Shown: in pieces, positions 37,989-44,721 of the stretch | Position numbering within the stretch: the first letter of the stretch is position 1 | How the letters are laid out: the number at the start of each line of letters is the position of its first letter | Origin: JANWHQ01 sp963775275 | GTDB lineage: Bacteria; Pseudomonadota; Alphaproteobacteria; Caulobacterales; Caulobacteraceae | Assembly: GCA_963775275.1 (NCBI GenBank) | Contig: CAVZII010000005.1 | Location: 2,294,001-2,358,000 of the forward strand | Direction: 5' to 3' | DNA length: 64,000 nucleotides | Program-made: the position numbers and the translations under genes | Notes under the pieces: model-generated | Database searches by the model: none | Seen by the model: the letters and a program-made list of their open reading frames with translations, nothing else | Told to the model about the DNA's origin: nothing

Positions 37989-38996
37989 ATGATCATCGAC
38001 ATCCACGGCCACGTCTCCGCGCCCCAGGGCCTGTACGCCTACAAGGCGGGCCTGCTCGCCTCGCGCGGCTCGCACGGCCGCGGCGGCCCGCGTTTCACCG
38101 ACGAGCAGATCGAGCAGGCGCTCAACGCCAAAAGCGTGTTCGGCGACGGTCACCTGGACCAGTTGAAGGCGCACGGCACGGACCTGCAGCTGCTGTCGCC
38201 CCGGCCGTTCCAGATGATGCACTCCGAGCGGCCGGCCAAGATCGTCCAGTGGCTGCACGAGGAGTTCCACAACGTCATCGCCCACCAGGTGCGCCTGCAT
38301 CCCCAGACCTTCCGCGGCGTGGGCGGCCTGGCCCAGGTGGCGGGCCTGCCCATCGAGGTGGCGCTGCCCGAGCTCGAGCGCTGCGTGAAGGAGCTGGGCT
38401 TCGTGGGCTGCCTGGTGAACCCCGACCCCTACGAGAACTCCGGGACCGAGCCGCCGGCCATGTCCGACCGCTACTGGTACCCGCTCTACGAGAAGCTTTG
38501 CGAGCTCGACATCCCGGCGATGATCCACACCGCCAGCTCCAAGTCGGAGCGCACGCCCTATTCGCTGCACTTCGTCAACGAGGAGACGATCGCGATCCTC
38601 AGCCTGTGCAACTCGGACGTCTTCAAGGACTTCCCGGACCTGAAGATCATCGTCCCGCACGGCGGCGGCGCGGTGCCCTACCAGTTCGGCCGCTTCCAGG
38701 CCTCCTCCGCCGGCCGACCCGTGGGCGAGCGGTTCGTGGACCGCCTGCGCAAGCTCTACTTCGACTGCACTCTCTACACCCCCGAGGCGGTGGAACTCCT
38801 GATCAAGGTGGTGGGCGCGGACCGGGTGATGTTCGGCTCCGAATGCCCGGGCACGGGCTCGTTCATGAACCCGGAGACAGGCCACAAGTTCGACCACGTG
38901 AGGCCCTACGTCGAGCAGATCGGATGGCTGTCCGACGCGGACAAGACGATGATCTTCGAAGGCACCGCCAAGCACGTCTTCAAGCTGGGTTTGTGA
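37989..38996 (+). CDS. Amidohydrolase-family hydratase, LigJ-like (4-oxalomesaconate hydratase family)
   Basis: A 335-residue TIM-barrel metal enzyme. The first metal motif is DIHGH (H6, H8). H180 is in IPAMIHTASS and H224 in VPHGGGAVPYQFGRF. E285 in MFGSECPGTGS matches the catalytic Glu of LigJ in its FxSE setting. ELERCVKELGFVGCLVNPDP and RYWYPLYEKLCELDIPAM align with LigJ word for word in layout. LigJ hydrates 4-oxalomesaconate before aldol cleavage by LigK. A gagacc-type site precedes the ATG. It is transcribed with the YciI gene and is followed, after a repeat, by a LigB-like gene. LigJ itself or a close functional variant is likely. Confidence 0.85.
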   Translation: MIIDIHGHVSAPQGLYAYKAGLLASRGSHGRGGPRFTDEQIEQALNAKSVFGDGHLDQLKAHGTDLQLLSPRPFQMMHSERPAKIVQWLHEEFHNVIAHQVRLHPQTFRGVGGLAQVAGLPIEVALPELERCVKELGFVGCLVNPDPYENSGTEPPAMSDRYWYPLYEKLCELDIPAMIHTASSKSERTPYSLHFVNEETIAILSLCNSDVFKDFPDLKIIVPHGGGAVPYQFGRFQASSAGRPVGERFVDRLRKLYFDCTLYTPEAVELLIKVVGADRVMFGSECPGTGSFMNPETGHKFDHVRPYVEQIGWLSDADKTMIFEGTAKHVFKLGL

Positions 38997-39025
38997 CGGT
39001 GGCCTGCCGGAAACGTGGCTTGAGA

Positions 39026-39146
39026 TCTTCCCCCCTGGGGGAAGTCCGCCCCCGGACCTGATCCGGGGGTGGGAAGGGGGTTTGCGCGCAGCGGGCTTCA
39101 GCCCCCCTCCCGGCCTTCGGCCGTACTCCCCCCAATGGGGGGAGAC
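39026..39146. repeat. GC-rich palindromic repeat between LigJ-like and LigB-like genes
   Basis: The order is tcttcccccctgggggaag hairpin, tccgcccccggacctgatcc, ggtgggaaggggg, then cccccctcccggccttcgg and a terminal ccccccaatgggggg hairpin. This matches the element at 15208-15312 in order. The last hairpin ends 25 bases before the next gene, whose agcggaga ribosome site lies outside it. Confidence 0.75.
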
Positions 39147-39167
39147 TTGCAGCGGAGATATCTGACC

Positions 39168-40181
39168 ATGGCCGAGATCGTCCTGGGCGTCGGTTCCTCG
39201 CACGGCCCGATGCTGACCACCCCGCCGGACCAGTGGAGCCTGCGCGCCGACGACGACCGCAAGAACCCGCAGCACCACTACAAGAACCGCGTCTGGACCT
39301 ACGACGAGCTGGAGGCTGAGCGGAAGGGCGAGAACATCGGGGCCCAGCTGGCGCCGGCCGTGAAGCAGGAGCGCTTCGACCGCTGCCAGGCCGCCATCGC
39401 GACCCTGGCCAAGGTGTTCGCCGAAACCGCGCCGGATGCGGTGGTCGTGGTCGGCAACGACCAGATGGAGATGTTCTGGGACGGCTTCGTGCCGATGTTC
39501 GCGGTCTATTGGGGCCAGACCATTCCCAACAGCCTGCCGCCCGCCGAATACGCCAAGAAGTGGCCGCCGGGCATCCAGGTGGCCATGCGCGCCAACGCCC
39601 CGGACGAGCCCGTCGACTATCCCGGGGCGCCGGACCTCGGCCTGCATATCATCAAGTCGCTCCAGGCCGAGGGCTTCGATCCGGCCTCCATGCAGAAGCT
39701 GCCGCCGCACCGGGGCGGCTGGACCTCGATCCCCCACGCCTTCGGCTTCATCTTCCACCGGATCATGGGCGACAAGGTCCCGCCCACGGTGCCGATCGTG
39801 GAGAACACCTTCTATCCGCCGAACCAGCCCACGGTCGGCCGCTCCATCGCCTTCGGCCGGGCGCTGGCCAAGGCGATCCGCTCGTGGGAGCCGGGCAAGC
39901 GGGTCGCGATCTTCGCCTCGGGCGGTCTGACCCACTTCGTGATCGACGAGGCGGTGGACGGGATCATCCTGGACGCCATCCGGGCCGGCGACGCCTCGAT
40001 CCTGGAGCAGCTCGACGAGGCCACCTTCCAGTCGGGCACCTCGGAGGCCAAGAACTGGATCCCGGTGATCGGCGCCATGGCCGAGCTCGGCTGCACGCCG
40101 ACGATCGTGGACTATGTGCCCTGCTACCGCTCGGCCGCCGGCACGGGCAACGCCATGGGCTTCGTGTACTGGAAGGCGTGA
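39168..40181 (+). CDS. Class III extradiol dioxygenase-like protein (LigB superfamily)
   Basis: A 337-residue LigB-superfamily protein. H12 in LGVGSSHGPMLTTP corresponds to the first Fe ligand of LigB. The second ligand region, normally NDH, reads VVVGNDQMEMFWDGF here, with Gln99 and a Glu two residues on. FASGGLTHFVIDEAVDG and FQSGTSEAKNWIPVIGAMA are C-terminal family blocks. PHRGGWTSIPHAFGFIFHRI is His-rich. The start ATG 39168 is preferred over an in-frame start inside the repeat. It lies downstream of LigJ-like and YciI genes. Ring opening is the family role, but the altered ligand motif leaves the activity open. Confidence 0.83.
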   Translation: MAEIVLGVGSSHGPMLTTPPDQWSLRADDDRKNPQHHYKNRVWTYDELEAERKGENIGAQLAPAVKQERFDRCQAAIATLAKVFAETAPDAVVVVGNDQMEMFWDGFVPMFAVYWGQTIPNSLPPAEYAKKWPPGIQVAMRANAPDEPVDYPGAPDLGLHIIKSLQAEGFDPASMQKLPPHRGGWTSIPHAFGFIFHRIMGDKVPPTVPIVENTFYPPNQPTVGRSIAFGRALAKAIRSWEPGKRVAIFASGGLTHFVIDEAVDGIILDAIRAGDASILEQLDEATFQSGTSEAKNWIPVIGAMAELGCTPTIVDYVPCYRSAAGTGNAMGFVYWKA

Positions 40182-40371
40182 GGCCTCGTGGAGCGCGAGG
40201 AAGCCGCGCGGTTGCGGTGAAGCCGGCAAGAGAACGCGGAGAGCGCTGAGAAGGCGCGCAGGTCGCGGAGACGAGGGGCGCCCTGCGTCCTCCGCCAGCC
40301 CCTGCGGGCTCTGCGTTGAGCCTACAGGTCGGCGCCGGGCGCCCAGATGGAGCACGTCAGGACGCGATGCC
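40182..40371. repeat. Degenerate repeat in a convergent intergenic gap
   Basis: About 190 bases without a gene between convergent coding regions. The phrases gaacgcggagagcgctgaga and aaggcgcgcaggtcgcggag are followed by an inverted counterpart (cgtcctccgccagcccctgc, gggctctgcgttgag). This resembles gcggag/ctctgcg-type junk repeats of proteobacterial genomes. No open frame or promoter stands out. Confidence 0.55.
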
Positions 40372-41829
40372 TCACCCCGCCAGCGGCAGGCGCACGGTCG
40401 CGACCAGGCCGCGGCCCGGTGCGGGGGTGAGGACGATGTCCCCGCCATGGGCCCGGGCGATCGAGCGGGCGACGGAAAGGCCGAGCCCGACTCCGCCATC
40501 GTCGAGCGTGCGCGCGGCGTCGGGCCGATAGAAGGGCTGGAACACGCGCTCGAGCTCGGTCTCGGGAAGGCCCGGCCCGTCGTCCTCGATCCGGATCACG
40601 GCCTCGTCGTCGGTCTGCTCCAGGCTGATCCTGGCGCGCGTGCCGTACTTGTCGGCGTTATCCACCAGGTTGGTCAGCATGCGCTGGAGCTGCAATCCGT
40701 CGCCCTCGACGGCGGCGGGGTGGGCCTTGACGATGGTCACGTCCGCGCCCGCGAGGCTGGCGTCGTCGACCACGCACTCGATCACCGAGAGCAGGTCCAG
40801 CCGCTCGCGCCGGCGCGGCTCGGCGGCCTCGCGGATGAAGGCCAGGACCTGGCCGATCATCTGCTCCATGCGCTCGACGTCCGACAGCACCTGGGTCTTG
40901 AGGTCCTCGGGCGCGCCCTCGAGCTTGTAGCGGATGCGCGCGAGCGGCGTGCGAAGGTCGTGGGAGATGGCGCCGACCATGGCGGTGCGGTCGTCGACGT
41001 AGCGGCGGATGCGCGCCTGCATGTCGTTGAAGGCGCGGGCCGCCTCGCCGATCTCGGCAGGACCGGACAGCTCGATGGGCGGGGCGTGCGGATCGCGTCC
41101 GAGCGCCTGGGCGGCCTTGGCGAAATGGTCGATCGGCGAGGTGATGCGTCGGGCGAAGAGGTAGGCGGCCGGCCCGACGATGACCAGGCAGCCGAACAGC
41201 CACAGGAGGATGCGCCGGTGCCAGGCGTTGAAGAAGGGCTCGTGGGGCGAACGCACGATGGTCCAGTTTCCGTCGGCGTCCTGCAACGCCGCGGTGAATC
41301 CGCCGAACACCGCGCCGCCGGGGCGGTAGCGGCGGAACGTCTGGGCTGGCGGAGGGCCGGGACCGGCGTCCGGCGGCGGGGGCGGAGCGCCGTCGGGGCC
41401 GGGCGGAGGACGGAAGCCTTCAGGCGGCGGCGGCCTTCCGGCGAACGGGCGGGCAAAGGGCCGGCGCGCGAACATCCATACGACGCGCCGCCCGCGCAGG
41501 CTCGCGAAGCGGACCTGGGTGTCGGGGACCTGCAGCAGGCTCGCCAGCTGGCGGCGGGTGATCTCGTCGCGGAAGCCGTGACGGGCGGGCTCGGCCGGCG
41601 GCTGTGCGGCGGTCGTGCGCACAAGCTTGGGCCCCATGCTTGCGTCCAGCGGCCCGCCGCGCAGGGCCCCGGCGACCTCGCTCAGCTGATAGACCGGCAG
41701 CGGCGGCGGGGGGGTCACGAAGACCAGCAGCACGCTCAGCACCTGGGCGGCCAACAGGCTCGCCATCAGGAGGAAGCCGACCTGGACCGCGATCGGCAGA
41801 CCGCCGCGGCTCGCCCCCCGTTCGCTCAT
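40372..41829 (-). CDS. Two-component sensor histidine kinase, CpxA/EnvZ-like
   Basis: A 485-residue membrane kinase. Transmembrane helix 1 is VGFLLMASLLAAQVLSVLLV. The periplasmic domain (about 45-220) contains a striking proline tract (residues about 125-165, with runs such as RPPPPEGFRPPPGPDG). Helix 2 is ILLWLFGCLVIVGPAAYLFA. HAMP follows, then HisKA MVGAISHDLRTPLARIRYKL with the phospho-His. The ATPase domain has LTNLVDNADKYGTRA, EDDGPGLPETELERV and GVGLGLSVARSIARAHGGD. Its ATG overlaps the regulator stop by 4 bases. With the Spy-like gene upstream it forms a probable envelope-stress system. Confidence 0.92.
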   Translation of the reverse strand: MSERGASRGGLPIAVQVGFLLMASLLAAQVLSVLLVFVTPPPPLPVYQLSEVAGALRGGPLDASMGPKLVRTTAAQPPAEPARHGFRDEITRRQLASLLQVPDTQVRFASLRGRRVVWMFARRPFARPFAGRPPPPEGFRPPPGPDGAPPPPPDAGPGPPPAQTFRRYRPGGAVFGGFTAALQDADGNWTIVRSPHEPFFNAWHRRILLWLFGCLVIVGPAAYLFARRITSPIDHFAKAAQALGRDPHAPPIELSGPAEIGEAARAFNDMQARIRRYVDDRTAMVGAISHDLRTPLARIRYKLEGAPEDLKTQVLSDVERMEQMIGQVLAFIREAAEPRRRERLDLLSVIECVVDDASLAGADVTIVKAHPAAVEGDGLQLQRMLTNLVDNADKYGTRARISLEQTDDEAVIRIEDDGPGLPETELERVFQPFYRPDAARTLDDGGVGLGLSVARSIARAHGGDIVLTPAPGRGLVATVRLPLAG

Positions 41830-42557
41830 CCGCGGGTCACGGCCGCGTCGAACAGGTATCCGGCGCCGCGGTAAGTGCGGATGATCTCGTCTGCGCTGAA
41901 GGCGTGGAGCTTGCGCCTCAGGCGGCTGATCTGGACGTCGATGGCCCGGTCGTAGACGTCGGAGTCCTCGCCGCGGGCGAGGTCGAGCAACTGGTCGCGC
42001 GGCAGGATGCGCTGAGGGTGCTCCAGGAAGGCGCGCAGCAGCGAGTATTCCCCCGCGGTCAGCAGGATGGCCGTGCCGTTGGGCGCGCGCAGCTGGCGGC
42101 GCACGGTGTCCAGGGTGAAGCCCAGGAACTGGTAGTTGGCGCCCTTTCGCGGCGCGCCGCCCCGGGCCTCCTCCTGGCGGCGCAGCACGGCGCGCACGCG
42201 CGCCATCAGCTCGCGCGGGCTGGAGGACTTGGGCAGGTAGTCGTCGGCGCCGAGCTCGAGGCCGAGGATGCGGTCGACCTCCTCGCCCATGGCGCTCAGC
42301 ATGATGATCGCCGGCCCGCCGGAGGCCGACAGGCGCTTGCAGATCGAGAGGCCGTCTTCGCCCGGCAGCATCAGGTCCAGCACGATCAGGTCGATCGGCG
42401 CTTCGGCCAGGGCCGCCTCCATCTGCCGGGCATTGGCCGCGCCGTGCACCATGAAGCCGTGGTCGGCCAGATAGGCGCTGACCTGGGCGCGCAGCTCCGC
42501 GTCGTCGTCGACGACGAGGATGTGGCGCTGGGTGAGGGCCTGGGGCGTGGATGACAT
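41826..42557 (-). CDS. OmpR-family response regulator
   Basis: A 243-residue regulator. The receiver domain begins HILVVDDDAELRAQVSAYLA, with phospho-acceptor D61 in LIVLDLMLPGEDGLS and LSAMGEEVDRILGLELGADD following. The winged-helix DNA-binding domain ends with LTAGEYSLLRAFLEHPQRIL, SDVYDRAIDVQISRLRRKL and IRTYRGAGYLF. ATG 42557 is chosen over a start 12 codons upstream because the receiver strand begins right after it. It overlaps the kinase gene by ATGA and follows the Spy-like gene on the same strand, separated by a strong hairpin that may reduce read-through. Confidence 0.93.
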   Translation of the reverse strand: MSSTPQALTQRHILVVDDDAELRAQVSAYLADHGFMVHGAANARQMEAALAEAPIDLIVLDLMLPGEDGLSICKRLSASGGPAIIMLSAMGEEVDRILGLELGADDYLPKSSSPRELMARVRAVLRRQEEARGGAPRKGANYQFLGFTLDTVRRQLRAPNGTAILLTAGEYSLLRAFLEHPQRILPRDQLLDLARGEDSDVYDRAIDVQISRLRRKLHAFSADEIIRTYRGAGYLFDAAVTRG

Positions 42558-42614
42558 GGCGACGGCTCTGACGCCGGAGTGTGGCGCGAGCATAGCAGCT
42601 TGGCCACAATTGAC

Positions 42615-42653
42615 CCCCTCCTCTCCTTCCGGCGACAGGAAGGAGAGGAGGGG
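42615..42653 (-). terminator. Strong hairpin between the Spy-like gene and the response regulator
   Basis: A perfect 16-base stem pairs cccctcctctccttcc (42615-42630) with ggaaggagaggagggg (42638-42653) around a 7-base loop. It lies just after the Spy-like stop and before the regulator start. There is no clear T-tract, so it may attenuate transcription rather than stop it, or stabilise the upstream mRNA. Confidence 0.6.
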
Positions 42654-42668
42654 AGGGGAGGTCTTCGG

Positions 42669-43220
42669 CTACTGGCCGGGAGGCGGCGGCGGGCCGGCGC
42701 CGTCAGGACCGCCGGGTCCGCCCGGGCCGTCGCGCAGCATGAAGACGTGGCGTCCCATGCCGCCGCCCATGCCGCCCATCAGGCCGCCGTGGTGCAGCCG
42801 CGCCATGGCGTCGAAGGCCTTCTGCTGGTCCGGCGAGAGGGTGTTGTAGAAGGCGACGATCGCCTGGTCGCGCTGCTGCATCACCGTGCGGGCGCGGTCC
42901 ATCATCTGCTCGCGCCGCTGGAGCATCTGGGGCGTGGTCATGTCCGCCGGCGGCGGCCCGCGCCGGTCCATGACCGGCGGATTGGGCGGCGCCATGGCGC
43001 CCTGGAAGGTCTTGAAGGCGGCTTCCTGGTCCGGGCGCAGCCGGAGGATGGCCTTGAGGTCCGCCAGCATCCGCTCATGGCGCTCCTGCATCCGCTCGCG
43101 GAAGTGGCCCATGCGCGGGCCCATCGGCCCGGGGGGCTGGTTCTGTGCCTGGGCGAAGGCGGCGACCGCCAGGGCCGCCGCGGCGGCCGCTCCGGCCAGA
43201 AGGAAAGGCTTGGCTCGCAT
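42669..43220 (-). CDS. Spy/CpxP-like periplasmic protein
   Basis: A 183-residue exported protein. The signal peptide is KPFLLAGAAAAAALAVAAFA with cleavage after AQA. The mature part is helical, with MGHFRERMQERHERMLADLK, ILRLRPDQEAAFKTFQGAM and an LTxxQ-like repeat FYNTLSPDQQKAFDAMARL. A Gly/Pro/Met-rich tail ends in GPPPPPGQ. These are the marks of Spy/CpxP-type chaperones or heavy-metal resistance proteins that feed back on a CpxA-like kinase. It sits at the head of the same-strand group with the regulator and kinase, which supports that role. Metal binding by the Met/His-rich parts is possible. Confidence 0.82.
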   Translation of the reverse strand: MRAKPFLLAGAAAAAALAVAAFAQAQNQPPGPMGPRMGHFRERMQERHERMLADLKAILRLRPDQEAAFKTFQGAMAPPNPPVMDRRGPPPADMTTPQMLQRREQMMDRARTVMQQRDQAIVAFYNTLSPDQQKAFDAMARLHHGGLMGGMGGGMGRHVFMLRDGPGGPGGPDGAGPPPPPGQ

Positions 43221-43288
43221 CTCGAGCTCCTCGATTGACGATGGCGCATGCTCTCACGCCCCAGGCTCGAGGGAATGTCCCAGGTCAA

Positions 43289-43300
43289 TTCACGCGTGAA
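43289..43300. promoter_or_regulatory. Perfect 12-base palindrome in the divergent Spy-like/prs gap
   Basis: ttcacgcgtgaa is a perfect dyad, within a 202-base divergent region (43221-43422) between the Spy-like and PRPP synthetase genes. It lies 69 bases from the first ATG and 122 bases from the second. It could be an operator for the adjacent response regulator or for an unrelated factor. A random 12-base palindrome in GC-rich DNA cannot be excluded. Confidence 0.4.
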
Positions 43301-43422
43301 ACACGGGTGCAACGCTTGTGACCGTCCTGCAGCCGCGCCCCGGTCCCCTCCGCGGACGTTGCAGGCCGCGTCCCCTGCGGCCATAACCGGCGCGCCGCGT
43401 CAGGGATTCGCCGGGGGGACCG

Positions 43423-44364
43423 ATGAGCGAGATCGCCGTCTTCAGCGGCAGCGCCCACCCTGAGCTGGCCGCGGAGATCTGCGCGCTTCTCAAGGCGCCG
43501 CTCCTGCCCAGCCGCGCGACGCGCTTCGCCAGCGACTGCCTGGAGGTTCAGCTGCAGGCCAACTGCCGCGAGCTGGACGTGTTCATCGTCCAGCCGATCG
43601 TCGCGCCGGTGCAGGAGCACCTGGTCGAGCTTCTGCTGATGCTGGACGCCGCGCGCGGCGCCTCGGCCCGGCGGATCACGGCGGTGATGCCGCACTACGC
43701 CTATGCGCGCTCGGACAAGAAGGACAAGCCGCGCATCTCCATCGGCGGGCGGCTGGTGGCGGATCTCCTGGCCACGGCCGGGGCGAACCGGGTGCTGGCC
43801 ATGACGCTGCACTCGCCCCAGGCGCACGGCTTCTTCAGCATGCCGGTGGATCATCTGCACGCGCGCCGCGAACTCGCCGCGCACTTCAAGGGCCTGGACC
43901 TTTCCAACACCATCGTGGTCGCGCCCGACCTCGGGGGCGCGAAGTCGGCGGCCGCCTTCGCGCGGCTCCTGGGCACCGACGTCGCCGCCGGCGCCAAACA
44001 GCGGCTGAGCGACGACAAGGTGGTGATCTCTTCGATCATCGGCGACGTGACCGGGCGCGACGTGATCGTGCTGGACGACGAGATCGCGCGCGGGACGACG
44101 ACGCTGGAGCTCCTGGAGCGGCTGCGCGAGCACAAGGTGCGTTCGGTGCGCATCGCCTGCACCCATGGCCTCTTCGCCGCGGGCGCGCTCGAGCGTCTGA
44201 GCTCACAGCCCGACGTCCTGGAGATCGTCAGCACCAACACCGCCCCGATTCCGGCTGCGATCCGCACGCCCAAGCTCACGGTGCTGTCCGTGGCGCCGGC
44301 CCTGGCCGAGGCCATGCGGCGGATCCACAACGGCGAATCGGTCAGCGAGCTGTTCGACGCCTGA
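43423..44364 (+). CDS. Ribose-phosphate pyrophosphokinase, divergent type
   Basis: A 313-residue PRPP synthetase-like enzyme making PRPP from ribose 5-phosphate and ATP. Family blocks are LVELLLMLDAARGASARRIT, AVMPHYAYARSDKKDKPRIS, LLATAGANRVLAMTLHSPQA and HGFFSMPVDHLHA. The PRPP loop reads VIVLDDEIARGTTTLELL instead of the common VDDMIDTAGT form. Residues around the ATP-binding flag also differ, and the protein is basic in places. It may be a second Prs paralogue with altered regulation or substrate, or a phosphoribosyltransferase-like relative. It is monocistronic, with a gggggga site just before the ATG. Confidence 0.85.
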   Translation: MSEIAVFSGSAHPELAAEICALLKAPLLPSRATRFASDCLEVQLQANCRELDVFIVQPIVAPVQEHLVELLLMLDAARGASARRITAVMPHYAYARSDKKDKPRISIGGRLVADLLATAGANRVLAMTLHSPQAHGFFSMPVDHLHARRELAAHFKGLDLSNTIVVAPDLGGAKSAAAFARLLGTDVAAGAKQRLSDDKVVISSIIGDVTGRDVIVLDDEIARGTTTLELLERLREHKVRSVRIACTHGLFAAGALERLSSQPDVLEIVSTNTAPIPAAIRTPKLTVLSVAPALAEAMRRIHNGESVSELFDA

Positions 44365-44448
44365 GCGGTCGGAAACCCGACCGCGGACCTGCGCGTTCAA
44401 GCTTGGCCCCGAGACCCTCCCGGTCCAGGCTCAGCCGGAGCAGACGTC

Positions 44449-44712
44449 ATGGCTCAGCAAGCGTCACACACCATCGATCCCGCACTGGAACTCAGACGGC
44501 ACGCCACGACCTACCACCGCTTCACGCTTGCGGTGAAATGGGTGGCGATCCATCTGGCCGTGATCCTCGGCTTCCTGATCGTCGCCTTCGCCACGCCGGG
44601 CGGGATCTTCGGCGGCTTGGTGGTGGCCGCGGTGATCCTGGCCGTCGGGATCTACGCGATGACCCACGGCCTTCAGCACTCCACCGAAAGCGACAACCCG
44701 CCCGAGCCCTGA
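44449..44712 (+). CDS. aa3-type cytochrome c oxidase subunit IV
   Basis: An 87-residue single-domain protein. The N-terminal part TIDPALELRRHATTYHRFTL precedes membrane helix VAIHLAVILGFLIVAFA and a second hydrophobic stretch GGLVVAAVILAVGIYAM. The pattern matches the small bacterial aa3-oxidase subunit IV of alphaproteobacteria, which wraps around the core oxidase. It is encoded alone here, away from ctaCDE. It converges on the molybdoenzyme gene, with its stop 10 bases from that gene's end. Confidence 0.85.
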   Translation: MAQQASHTIDPALELRRHATTYHRFTLAVKWVAIHLAVILGFLIVAFATPGGIFGGLVVAAVILAVGIYAMTHGLQHSTESDNPPEP

Positions 44713-44721
44713 GGCCGGGGA

